Shown: one piece after another, positions 1 through 9,200 of the stretch
How positions within the stretch are numbered: position 1 is the first letter of the stretch
How the letters are laid out: the number at the start of each line of letters is the position of its first letter
From: Diplonema papillatum
Taxonomy: Eukaryota > Euglenozoa > Diplonemea > Diplonemida > Diplonemidae
NCBI GenBank assembly: GCA_030068145.1
Contig: JAPJBO010000568.1
Coordinates: forward strand, 85,487-149,486
Direction: 5' to 3'
Length of the DNA stretch: 64,000 nucleotides
The notes under the pieces: generated by a model
Databases searched by the model: none
What the model saw: the letters and a program-made list of their open reading frames with translations, nothing else
What the model was told of the DNA's origin: nothing
Made by a program: the position numbers and the translations under genes

Positions 1-3000
1 AACGGGCCGCGTGTACGTCGAAGCGGTGACGAACGCACCGCCGAGGTCCGGCGGCAGAGGAGAGTGCAGGAACTTGTCGTTGTGGACAAGGTCGTAACTT
101 TTGTGCGGCGGGGCCCACTTCGGCTCGTACTGAAACGGGGCCGGGGAGTTGGTCAGCTGGCCCAACCGGTTCGAAAGCCCCGGGCTCACGGCCTTGCCGG
201 TGGTGCAAGGGATCAGGATGCGTTTCTCGTCGTCGACGGACAGCGCGCATCCCGCGCTGATGTCTTGCCGGCGCAAGATGTACTGCACGGCTTCCTTCTT
301 CACCGTCCAGCACGGCTGCATGTCTTTCGAAAACGGGGAGAATATCAGCGAGAGCCGGAGGCGGCACGCGCTCGCGTCCGCGTGGGACTCGTCGCGCAGC
401 GCGAGGATCAACCGGCCCCACATCAGCTTCTCGTCGCTGCTTGACGCTTCGCTGAGGCAGTACACGAGGGTCGAAAGGCGGTCGAACTTCCGCGAGAGGC
501 AGAGCGCCAGCGCCAGGTAGAAGCTGGACGTCAGCGTCGGCGTGAAGATGAACGACCGCGACAAGTGCACGGGGAACAGGTAGTGCCGGGACCCGGTGCC
601 CAGCCCGCGCAGGAACGCGGGCTCGCCCCTGCGGAAGAACACCTCGCTCGAGATCGAGTCGTGCCACTCCGGCTGCAGCTCGACGGGGCTCGAGCCCGTC
701 AGCGGGCAGTGGGCCCACCCGAGCTGCACCGGCGCGCTCCCCGCGCTGTAGGCGTCGCCGTTGCGGCCCATGGGCTGCGTGGACCCGGCGCTGGATCTCG
801 GCTCAGGCAGCTTTTTGAGCTCCGGGACGCTGTATGGGGCGTCGGAGGTCATGATGTCGGTGCCGATGGACGCTGTGAGCACGACGTCGTTTTCGAAGCG
901 GACCACGGCTGTGCCGGGCGAAGCGCCGCAGTCGGTGACTTCGCCCGCCGTGCAAGAGGCGACCGCCGGCACGCCGGACGCGTCCCTTTCCCCCAAATCG
1001 CGGGTCGCGACCACCTTCGAGCCGGCAGCCGGGATCTTCGAGTGCACGTGGAACGGCTCCGACGCCGCGGCCAGCACGAAGAGCTCGCTGCTCTTGTTCC
1101 GCAGCACGACGCAGCCGCCCCCGAAGTCGCGGATCAAATTCTTCGCTGGGCCCTCGACCTCCTCCAGCATCAGCTGCAGACCCGAGTGCTGTTTGCACAT
1201 CAGCGCGCCCTTCACGTTCACGAACATCAGTCCGCAACGCGGGAGCTCGATGGTGTGCAGGGCGCCCTTCGGGTTCGCCCACGCCATAATGTGCGCCAGG
1301 GACTCCAGCCTGGTGAAGGTGGCCGCCAGCGACTGGACGCGGGCGTCCATTAGGTTGACCAGCTGGTCCGGCTCCTTCGTCGGGTCGTCTGCCAGTTCGC
1401 CCTTTTCTCCCGTTTTGACTTGGTAGTGACGCCAGACGACTGCGTACGCGTCGCTGGCCCCCGACGGGGCGAGCCGCACGTGAAGCCTTGTTTTGACCTC
1501 GACGTCTTTCTGGCAGTCGTAGCCGGTCAGCGACATGTCTTCGTGCGACTGCCAGAACTCATACCGCTCGAGCAGCGCATCCGGAAGCAGCCCCAACAAG
1601 AACCGCTTGGGTATAAAGGTCTGCGTGCCGAGCTCTTTGCTGATGGTGCGCGTGATGACAACAGAAGCTTCGGGGTGCTGGAAGTGTGACGCCGTCCCCG
1701 CGACCAGGCTGCTCCTGCTCCCCAACCGCATAATTCTCTGCGGGACTATCGCATCCAAGTCGCCTTTTCCGAAGTGCGGTGAATGGTAGCTCCACGTTGC
1801 GTCCGACGTAAACCGCTGGACCCGGTAGTATCGTCTGCCGTGCTCTATGACATCAAACACGTGCACGACAGCGTGTGCCCTCCAGACGATGACTTCCTTC
1901 ATCATCTGCTCGCCTGTCGCTGGGTTTTCGTCGTGACCGCACAACCGGGCATACGCTGCGTCGTGGACCGACTCGCGGCTCATGTACCAAACGATGCTTT
2001 CGAGGGCCGGGTTTGAACGCCGGACAGGATCGAAGATGTGCGAGACCCACAACTCGTGCTCAGTGAGGCCGTGTAGCATCTTCGTCATGACGGAGTTGTC
2101 TGCTTCGTACTTCCGCATGGCGATAATGGTGCTAATGGGAGGAGGCCCTCGCTCATCTGCGTCCCAGTGCTGCACATCATGCCTGCGGCCGACCAAACGC
2201 AGCCAGTGTCTTCTTGCGGTGACAGCTACATTGGCGCAGTGCAAATCGCCCTCGCCTGCGAACACGTTGCGGAAGTCTGCAAACTCCAAGAGCTCCTCCG
2301 GCACGAGCTTCAGCTCTTGCTTTCGGAGGGAAAACTCGCCGTAATTCAAATTGAGGAGTAGCGTGTCCGGCCCTTCCGTAACGCGCAGCAGCCACGGGAT
2401 GTACTTCTCCCCCGGGAGCGGCAGCAGCCACTCCTTCTTCACCGCGTGGGTGTCTGGGACGAAGGCGCCGTGGATGTTCGCCGGCTCGACCCACGTCCGG
2501 ACCGGCTGCGGGGGGACGTCGGGGTTCGCTTTGAATATGTCACCTGTCAGGGTCGCAACGCGAACGACGGCTTCCTGGATTTTCCCGTCGGTTCTTCTTT
2601 GCAACCATTGCCAAATCGGGCGCCGGTGCAGCTCGAACATGTCGAAGAGCTCGAGGTCGGTGACTTCGAGACCGGGGCTGCCCCATCGATGGAAATTGTT
2701 GAGGAATACTTGGGATGCGAGGATCGTTGAAACAGTCATGAAATCGTAATCCGCCGACGTGATGTTGCGGAATGTGATGGCCAGATGGGCGTACGTTCTG
2801 CACGCAGATTTCGTGTCCTTGATCTTGAGGGCGCGCTTTATCCAACGCGAAAGGAACCGGAACACAGATCCGCTGAGCTGCTCCCTGAAGTGCGTCTGGT
2901 AGGTTCGAAGGGTACGATACGTTTCAGTGTTGGTATCACTCAGCAAACCTCGCACTCCACACGACAGCACAGAACCGGCGGGAGACAAAAGCTCTTCTTC

Positions 3001-6000
3001 CCGTGACTGCCCAGTTGAAGTACTGCTGTGCGCTTCGGCATGGCGGAGGATGTACTTGATGAAACCTTCCACTCTCACCACGAGGCGCACAATATACAGC
3101 ATCAACGACGCGTTCGGTGAGTCATACCGCCCAGAGTCCTTTTCAAGCGCGTACTCCAGCAAAACGGAGATCGCCTTGAGGGACACGTCTGGTGAAGTCA
3201 TCAGCTCGTTGAACAGCAACCCCGTGGAAGTGCAGAGGTGGTCCCGGGTCTCCGCTGGAATGACGGTGGGAGGCACGGGAACGAGGGATTCTTGGAAGGA
3301 AGAGGGCTCGAAGAGGCAGGCGTCGAGTACAGCCTGCACAGAAGGTTCCACCAGGCAGTGCAGCCGCTCTCTCTCTGCGAAGAAGCCGAGGACAAGAGGG
3401 ACACGGAGGTAGGGTGCGGTCAGCATGGTGACTAGCAGTTCACTCTCGGCTGGCTTGAGCGCCTGGTCGAAGTCGGGAAGCTTTGTGATGAACAACACGT
3501 CGTCTTCGGTCTCTACCTTCTCCCCCGCAATGATGGACGGATCGGCGTGCGAGACGTTGCGAGGGGTACGCGTCTTGCTGAACACGTTCCCCACTTTGCG
3601 GACCAGCTTCGAAAGCTTCCCCGCTTTTTTGTGCTTCGGCTGCGGGGGCCGCAGGCAAGAGGCGTCGAGCTGCTTGCCGAACCCATTGACGTGCAGCTTC
3701 CCGGTATCGCTACCTGAGGCTTGCCACGTGAGAACTGCGTCGCGCGACGTCCACGGCTTACCGCTTTCCGGCAGATCTTCGATGTTTGGAGCCAGCAGCA
3801 TGCGAAGGAGAAATGCCGTATCTCGCAGTAAAAAGAATTCCTCGCACGCTTCGACGAGCTCTGGGCGCTCGCCACTCATGAGAAGCGCTGCCTGTGGACC
3901 AGCGTAGCTCTCCACTCCAATGCTGACACTTAGCTGGATGATCAATTGTTCATCCCCGAGCCCTACCATGGGTCCATCTTCAAACGTAAACAGCAGGTGA
4001 TCGTCGGGCACTTCTTCACGCTCCTGCACGAAGTAGTCGAGTACCTGCGTCCTCAACCCAAACAGCTCCGGTATACACAGCAACAAATTGTCGGTTTGCA
4101 TCGCCATCTCGCTCATGTCGACCCCAAACGGTGCCACCGGACCGTCAGCCTTACCGCTATAGTGCAAGGAAAACAGACTCGGTGTGTCGCAAGCGGCGGT
4201 TCGGCACAAGATGTCAACCAACGCCATGAGACCTGCTGCTACGAGAACGCGAGCGCCGTCGGTTTCGCGGTCAGTACGCAGTGTGCAGGCAACGGATGTG
4301 AAGTGTCGGGTGAGCTTGCTCACAAGAGAAATTAAGGACTGCTGCTCCGTCCATCGAATCGGCGTTGCCCGCCAGAAGCAGCGTTCCACGGTGTCGTGGT
4401 TGCGGTGAAGCGGCATCGGCAGAACGCGAGTCACCAAATGCGAAACGAAGGCGAACCGCAGCTGGGCGGAGTTTTTTTGAGAGTGCTGGTTCGCCAGCAG
4501 CGTGAGCGCTTCAACCGCTCGCTTCAGGACGACGATAGCATCTTGCGGCGTCTTAACAGTATCCGGGAGCTCTGCCAGTGCGACCGGAATGAGAATGCGT
4601 GGCGCCGCCTTGTCACCCGCCAAGCGCTCCACATCGTGCAGGTCACGGCGGAAGCAGCCCCACAACGGCCATGCGGCAGAGTACTTCACGTCCAAGTCGA
4701 CTTTCGGAGGCAGCGGGTTCGCGACGGTGTTCACGCCGCTGACATCTGTAGCCAGTGCGTGGATGCCTTTTTCCAGGAGCCCTCGCAGATGCGTGTGATC
4801 ATCGGTCGACGCCTTCATCACGCACGCTTTGCCGGCAGTCGTGCGGATGGCCTCGTCGAGGACACACTTGTCAAAGTTTGTCAGCAGGGCGCCCTTCGAT
4901 ACACACTTCGATACACCCCAGACCAAGCACGCTCGGATCTGCACCTCGGCCACCCACGCAGCGCGCTGCGGGCTGTATCCAGCACACGTCAACGCAAAGC
5001 GGATCGCTGCCACGCACGTTTGCGCGAACGTGTTGTCGCCGCTGGGCGGCAGTCTGTGCCACCAGCTGCCGTTGCTCTCGTCGACAAACGAGCTCGAGCC
5101 ACAGGGGGTCCTGCTTAGAAATGGCAACAGCGTTTCGTACAGGTACGATGCGTTGTTACTTCGGCTTGGGTAGAAGAATGGCCGCCACACCATGTACCAA
5201 AACGTACCGTTGTGCATCACATGAGCTGGAACGTTCTCGTAAACAAGAGGCATGCGCCGAAGAGTCTCGCATCCGACGGACGGCGCCTCTGAATCAGCTC
5301 GGGGCGGGTGGTACTCACTTCCTTCTGTCATCGTCACGAGACCGACTTTGAAGAAGGACCCACAGGTCCTGTGGAGGACGAACAGCGAAGCATGGCCGTC
5401 ATCTGTCGGCGATCCGTCGACGGGAAGCTTTCTCGACCAGCCACAGGGAATGAACATGACGGATCCGACTTCCATCACTTTGATCTTGCTAGAGATCGTC
5501 GAGCAAAACTGCGCGAACGCCCGCTTGAACTCGGGGATGGCACCTCGCGCCCCAGCCTTGTCGTGCGACGTGCCTTTGCAGTCGTTGCACTTGAAGCCCG
5601 ACTTGCGCTCCTGCCCTTCGCGGCCTGCACGGCCGCAGACGACGCACGTCATACCCGAGCCGCCCAGACCGCTCTGGCCCCGTAGGGAGTGCAGCGGGGG
5701 CACCGTGGCCGCGAATTGTTGTCCAATGTCGAGCCCCTGCACGACTTTGGTCACGTGGTCGCCCTGCGTTAGCCGAAGGAGGCTTGACATCATCTGCATT
5801 GCGGACGCGAGCCTCGTCATTGTCGGCTGCTTCGGTGCCAAGGCGAACAGGAGATCAGCCTCCTGTCCCCGCTTCTTCGGGCCGACGACCACCTTGTATT
5901 TCGTGACCCCATTCTCTTTGATCCGGTTCGCCATGGTCATCAGCACCCGTGTCGACGTGATCGCGGTGTTGTCGATCATTGTAATCGCGACGTTCGTCGG

Positions 6001-8199
6001 CACCCCAGCTCGACCCCATGGACCCGAGCTCGACACCGATTCGACCACAACGAACCCGTTCTCGTCCCTCACTTCCGCGCCCAAGTGCTCTTCAGCTTGC
6101 TGCTGGATTATGTACGGCGTCGGCGCGGTCACTGTGGCGTCTCCTTCCGACAGAGTCAGGAGACTCGCGCAGCATAGATCAAGAATGACGTGGCTCCTGA
6201 GCAGCTGCAAGGCGAACGAATCGGGCGCAGCGCCCTGTCGGACCGGTGCCCCAGGTTGCCGGGCTGGCGGCAATTCAAACTCCTTTGCGATGGTCAGGGG
6301 AAGAAGGGACACTTTGCGCCTTTGCGCACCAACAGGTTGCTCGTCCCCGTCCATCCCGAGATACGCTGCGACCGTTTCTCCAGAGTCCTGCATAGCTGCG
6401 CCTTGCGACCGAATCCAAGACGAGCCGTCGTCCCACAGCGCCTGCCGCTCGTCCACTTGAACCAGCGTGGCGCCGGTGATGCTGATGGCACCCGACTTTG
6501 CGATTTTCAATGACACCGTCTTATTGGACCCGTTGGGCCGGTGGAGTGCAGCAGACTTCTTCTCAGCGTCCACAACGTAGAGGTTCTGCTTCGCATCCCG
6601 CCAGGCCCCGTTCAACGCGGCCAGCCTGGCCAGTTTGGCGGCCTCCTCCGGCTTCAGCGTCTTGCCCGCCTTCACCGGCGGCGGCGTCGGCGAGCTGGTC
6701 GGACTGCGCGAGGCCTGCGACGAAGGCGACTTCTGAGAGGTGCCCGACAGCCGCCGGCGCCGAGGACGCACTTCCTCAGCAGGATCCTCCCCCCCAGCCG
6801 CGGGCGAGAGTCTAGGGCTGATCGATTTTTCTCGAGGTGTTAACACGGGCGGCGGTCGGAATGGTTCCTGCGGCTTCGAACCGAACCCGAACAACTCGTC
6901 AAGGTCGTGCTGCCCGCCCAGCCGCGGCTGCGACTGGGTCCTCGCGGGGGACTTTTCCGGTTCCCTTTGTTTCTCAACAATGGGTTTTTCGTCCCTGCTG
7001 GACAGGATCGAGGGTACATGGACCGCCTGCTGGCTTCCGCTTCGCCCACGAGCGGGCACCCCAACGATGCCGTCAACCTTGTTGGCTGCTGCTGGCGGCT
7101 GCAATTGGATGGTGGGCGGCGGCGTCGGGTTTCTGCCGAAGAGTGCAGGTGGTTGCCTGCGCTCGGGCCCCGCCTCACTTGATTTCGGCGGGGTGCCTCC
7201 TGTGGCAGCTGCATCAGTCTGCGGGGTGGCTCTGGCGGCAGCTGCGGCAGTCTGCGGGGTGACTCTGGTGGCAGCTGTGTCAGCCTGCGGGGTGACTCTG
7301 GTGGCAGCTGTGTCAGTCTGCGGGGTGACTCTGGTGGCAGCTGTGTCAGCCTGCGGGGTGACTCTGGTGGCAGCTGTGTCAGCCTGCGGGGTGACTCTGG
7401 TGGCAGCGGCGCCAGTCTGCGGGGTGATTCTTGTGGGCGCGGCATCAGTCTGCGGGGTGACTCTTGTGGCAGCGGCGCCAGTCTGCGGGGCGACTCTGGC
7501 GGCAGCTGCGTCAGTCTGCGGGCGCGGAGGCGGCGGCCTGTGGGGCACGCCGGAGTCCTGTCTGTGGAGAGGAACGGGCCTGACCGATCCCCCGTCGGAC
7601 GCATGCGCCGGCGACGCGCCCTGCAAAGCAGCGGGTCCGTGCCTCACGGGGCTCGGCTGCTGCTGCTGCTGCTGCTGCTGCTGGCTGTGCTGGGACGACG
7701 GCGACACGCTGGCGGCGTCGGGGATCTGCGCCAGGAGCTCGGCCATCGACCGCTTTTTCTCGGCGTCCGTCGCCGGCGACCGGGCGGCCCGCGGCGCCTC
7801 GGCGAACGGGTCGAACGCCGGGGGGGGGCCGTCGGAATTCCCGGGCTTGATCTGGACGAAGCTCGACGCCGACGGTGGCGTGGAACCCCCCCCGACCACC
7901 TGCGCCGACTCCGCCGAGCGGGACCTGCCCAGCATCAGCGAAGCCGCGGGCTGGCGGGGAAAATCGCCGCCGACGGTCGAAGCGAGCGTGCTCGACGCCC
8001 GCTGCGCGGGGCCGCCGTCTTCCTCCGCCAGCAGGGAGTTCAAGAACGCGTCCGCCTTCCGCGCGATGTTGTCGGATATCGCGAGCCCGCTGATGCTTTT
8101 AGGCTGTCGAGTCGGCGCGTCCGGAGGCCGTATCGAGCTTTTCGCTTGGCTGAACAGGTCGGCGAGTTCATCCTCGTCATTTGCGCGGCGACCTGACAT
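1..8199 (-). CDS. Giant protein of unknown function, intronless, 3' end outside window
   Basis: I read the minus strand codon by codon from the ATG at 8199 to base 1 and met no stop, giving 2,733 codons in one exon. The start (MSGRRANDEDELADLF) follows spacer. Residues 1-520 are low complexity: a run of 8 Gln at about 174-181, an 11-residue repeat array at about 224-335, then Ser/Pro/Arg-rich sequence. From about 530 the sequence is globular. It includes a four-cysteine zinc ribbon (C852-x2-C855, C871-x2-C874), a conserved-looking tract with the words MFIPCGW and WYMVWRPFFYP, and long helical stretches. Residues about 2590-2720 contain HADASACRLRLSL and DISAGC, a pattern I associate with very large eukaryotic DUF3638/DUF3645 proteins; this assignment is tentative. 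If right, a P-loop-like segment should follow outside the window. No signal peptide or membrane segment was seen. The function is unknown. Confidence 0.85.
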   Translation of the reverse strand, partial: MSGRRANDEDELADLFSQAKSSIRPPDAPTRQPKSISGLAISDNIARKADAFLNSLLAEEDGGPAQRASSTLASTVGGDFPRQPAASLMLGRSRSAESAQVVGGGSTPPSASSFVQIKPGNSDGPPPAFDPFAEAPRAARSPATDAEKKRSMAELLAQIPDAASVSPSSQHSQQQQQQQQQPSPVRHGPAALQGASPAHASDGGSVRPVPLHRQDSGVPHRPPPPRPQTDAAAARVAPQTGAAATRVTPQTDAAPTRITPQTGAAATRVTPQADTAATRVTPQADTAATRVTPQTDTAATRVTPQADTAATRVTPQTAAAAARATPQTDAAATGGTPPKSSEAGPERRQPPALFGRNPTPPPTIQLQPPAAANKVDGIVGVPARGRSGSQQAVHVPSILSSRDEKPIVEKQREPEKSPARTQSQPRLGGQHDLDELFGFGSKPQEPFRPPPVLTPREKSISPRLSPAAGGEDPAEEVRPRRRRLSGTSQKSPSSQASRSPTSSPTPPPVKAGKTLKPEEAAKLARLAALNGAWRDAKQNLYVVDAEKKSAALHRPNGSNKTVSLKIAKSGAISITGATLVQVDERQALWDDGSSWIRSQGAAMQDSGETVAAYLGMDGDEQPVGAQRRKVSLLPLTIAKEFELPPARQPGAPVRQGAAPDSFALQLLRSHVILDLCCASLLTLSEGDATVTAPTPYIIQQQAEEHLGAEVRDENGFVVVESVSSSGPWGRAGVPTNVAITMIDNTAITSTRVLMTMANRIKENGVTKYKVVVGPKKRGQEADLLFALAPKQPTMTRLASAMQMMSSLLRLTQGDHVTKVVQGLDIGQQFAATVPPLHSLRGQSGLGGSGMTCVVCGRAGREGQERKSGFKCNDCKGTSHDKAGARGAIPEFKRAFAQFCSTISSKIKVMEVGSVMFIPCGWSRKLPVDGSPTDDGHASLFVLHRTCGSFFKVGLVTMTEGSEYHPPRADSEAPSVGCETLRRMPLVYENVPAHVMHNGTFWYMVWRPFFYPSRSNNASYLYETLLPFLSRTPCGSSSFVDESNGSWWHRLPPSGDNTFAQTCVAAIRFALTCAGYSPQRAAWVAEVQIRACLVWGVSKCVSKGALLTNFDKCVLDEAIRTTAGKACVMKASTDDHTHLRGLLEKGIHALATDVSGVNTVANPLPPKVDLDVKYSAAWPLWGCFRRDLHDVERLAGDKAAPRILIPVALAELPDTVKTPQDAIVVLKRAVEALTLLANQHSQKNSAQLRFAFVSHLVTRVLPMPLHRNHDTVERCFWRATPIRWTEQQSLISLVSKLTRHFTSVACTLRTDRETDGARVLVAAGLMALVDILCRTAACDTPSLFSLHYSGKADGPVAPFGVDMSEMAMQTDNLLLCIPELFGLRTQVLDYFVQEREEVPDDHLLFTFEDGPMVGLGDEQLIIQLSVSIGVESYAGPQAALLMSGERPELVEACEEFFLLRDTAFLLRMLLAPNIEDLPESGKPWTSRDAVLTWQASGSDTGKLHVNGFGKQLDASCLRPPQPKHKKAGKLSKLVRKVGNVFSKTRTPRNVSHADPSIIAGEKVETEDDVLFITKLPDFDQALKPAESELLVTMLTAPYLRVPLVLGFFAERERLHCLVEPSVQAVLDACLFEPSSFQESLVPVPPTVIPAETRDHLCTSTGLLFNELMTSPDVSLKAISVLLEYALEKDSGRYDSPNASLMLYIVRLVVRVEGFIKYILRHAEAHSSTSTGQSREEELLSPAGSVLSCGVRGLLSDTNTETYRTLRTYQTHFREQLSGSVFRFLSRWIKRALKIKDTKSACRTYAHLAITFRNITSADYDFMTVSTILASQVFLNNFHRWGSPGLEVTDLELFDMFELHRRPIWQWLQRRTDGKIQEAVVRVATLTGDIFKANPDVPPQPVRTWVEPANIHGAFVPDTHAVKKEWLLPLPGEKYIPWLLRVTEGPDTLLLNLNYGEFSLRKQELKLVPEELLEFADFRNVFAGEGDLHCANVAVTARRHWLRLVGRRHDVQHWDADERGPPPISTIIAMRKYEADNSVMTKMLHGLTEHELWVSHIFDPVRRSNPALESIVWYMSRESVHDAAYARLCGHDENPATGEQMMKEVIVWRAHAVVHVFDVIEHGRRYYRVQRFTSDATWSYHSPHFGKGDLDAIVPQRIMRLGSRSSLVAGTASHFQHPEASVVITRTISKELGTQTFIPKRFLLGLLPDALLERYEFWQSHEDMSLTGYDCQKDVEVKTRLHVRLAPSGASDAYAVVWRHYQVKTGEKGELADDPTKEPDQLVNLMDARVQSLAATFTRLESLAHIMAWANPKGALHTIELPRCGLMFVNVKGALMCKQHSGLQLMLEEVEGPAKNLIRDFGGGCVVLRNKSSELFVLAAASEPFHVHSKIPAAGSKVVATRDLGERDASGVPAVASCTAGEVTDCGASPGTAVVRFENDVVLTASIGTDIMTSDAPYSVPELKKLPEPRSSAGSTQPMGRNGDAYSAGSAPVQLGWAHCPLTGSSPVELQPEWHDSISSEVFFRRGEPAFLRGLGTGSRHYLFPVHLSRSFIFTPTLTSSFYLALALCLSRKFDRLSTLVYCLSEASSSDEKLMWGRLILALRDESHADASACRLRLSLIFSPFSKDMQPCWTVKKEAVQYILRRQDISAGCALSVDDEKRILIPCTTGKAVSPGLSNRLGQLTNSPAPFQYEPKWAPPHKSYDLVHNDKFLHSPLPPDLGGAFVTASTYTRPV
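7195..7529 (-). repeat. In-frame 33-bp coding minisatellite of the giant gene
   Basis: About ten units of 33 bp encode the 11-residue motif TPQ(T/A)DTAATRV in the giant protein. The central units are nearly identical and the outer ones drift (TGAAATRV, TAAAAARA). Because 33 is a multiple of three, copy-number change keeps the frame, so the array is probably length-polymorphic. Confidence 0.85.
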
Positions 8200-9200
8200 T
8201 TACCGCGAGCCTCTACACGTGAAATCGGAGGACAGTGACACGTTGACTCGAGGATATCACTGATCCATGGGATGAAATGGATGTGCTCCTATTTGTTCCG
8301 TGTCTGCTATTTTGTGTTTCCGGCGAAAATTCGCTCAGTCAACGTTTTCCCCCCCCTTTTTTTTTGCGTTGGATGTGTTCCTAACAGATCTGTGCTACGG
8401 TTTGCTCGAGGTGTTCCTTTTTGTTACGTGTCCGCAGTTGGCTTCGGCCGTTAACAATCGCTGACACGAAGATGGGTGCTACGCGTTTTGAGCTCATAAC
8501 ACCTCTCGCACACTGCACAAAACCAGACTAGAGACAAACTCAACAGGGTCTTCTTTCCCCGCTGACAGTTTCAAGTCCGCTCCCTTGACTGCTGTTTTCG
8601 CCAGATGGTAGGTTGGGCGAGAAGGAATCGCATTGGTCCATTCATGCGCGTCTTTAATTAGAAGACGAGGCATTTGGCTACCTTAAGATAGAGTCATAGT
8701 TACTCCCGCCGCTTACCCGCGCTTGACCTGATCTCTCAGCGTTGACATTCAGGGCACTGGGCAGGAGCACGAAACCACCGACGAGGCACTGTGGAAGACT
8801 GGGGCAGATGGGTGTTGGGGCATTGGCGACCCTGCCAGTTACGCAATGGGTATACCATTCCATAGGTTTGCCGCATGTATGAGTGCTCAAGGGACGCAAA
8901 AGAGGTAAACTAAGACAAGCAATGACATTGGATCTAGTGAAGGAACATGAGAGGTCTAGCCTAACAGCTGTGTCCGATCTACGGAATCTATCGTCTACTA
9001 TGGATACGACTTCTACAAATGCACATAAATTATTTTTTAAAAACGAACTGAACAGCTGTTTGCACGGTGTTAAAGGCGGGTTCCGCCGACTGCGCTGGCG
9101 TAGAGATTCAATGAATCTTCGTATGACGGACGCAATGTCGGGGTGCCGAGCTGTTTTTTTCGAGGATAGAACATGTCCGCTCGCCTGAAGAATCCGAGTG
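8200..9200. other. Spacer between giant gene and polo-like kinase
   Basis: This is about 1 kb between the start of the giant gene and the stop of the kinase gene. It holds the 5' region of the former and the 3' region of the latter. Short ORFs here show no family resemblance. I see no clear promoter element, RNA gene or transposon end. Confidence 0.5.

Noticed and set aside
64..8196. Many long plus-strand ORFs (up to 507 codons) and out-of-frame minus ORFs
   Set aside because: They lie opposite or out of phase with the single uninterrupted minus-strand frame from 8199. The GC-rich coding sequence and the 33-bp repeat keep other frames open by chance.
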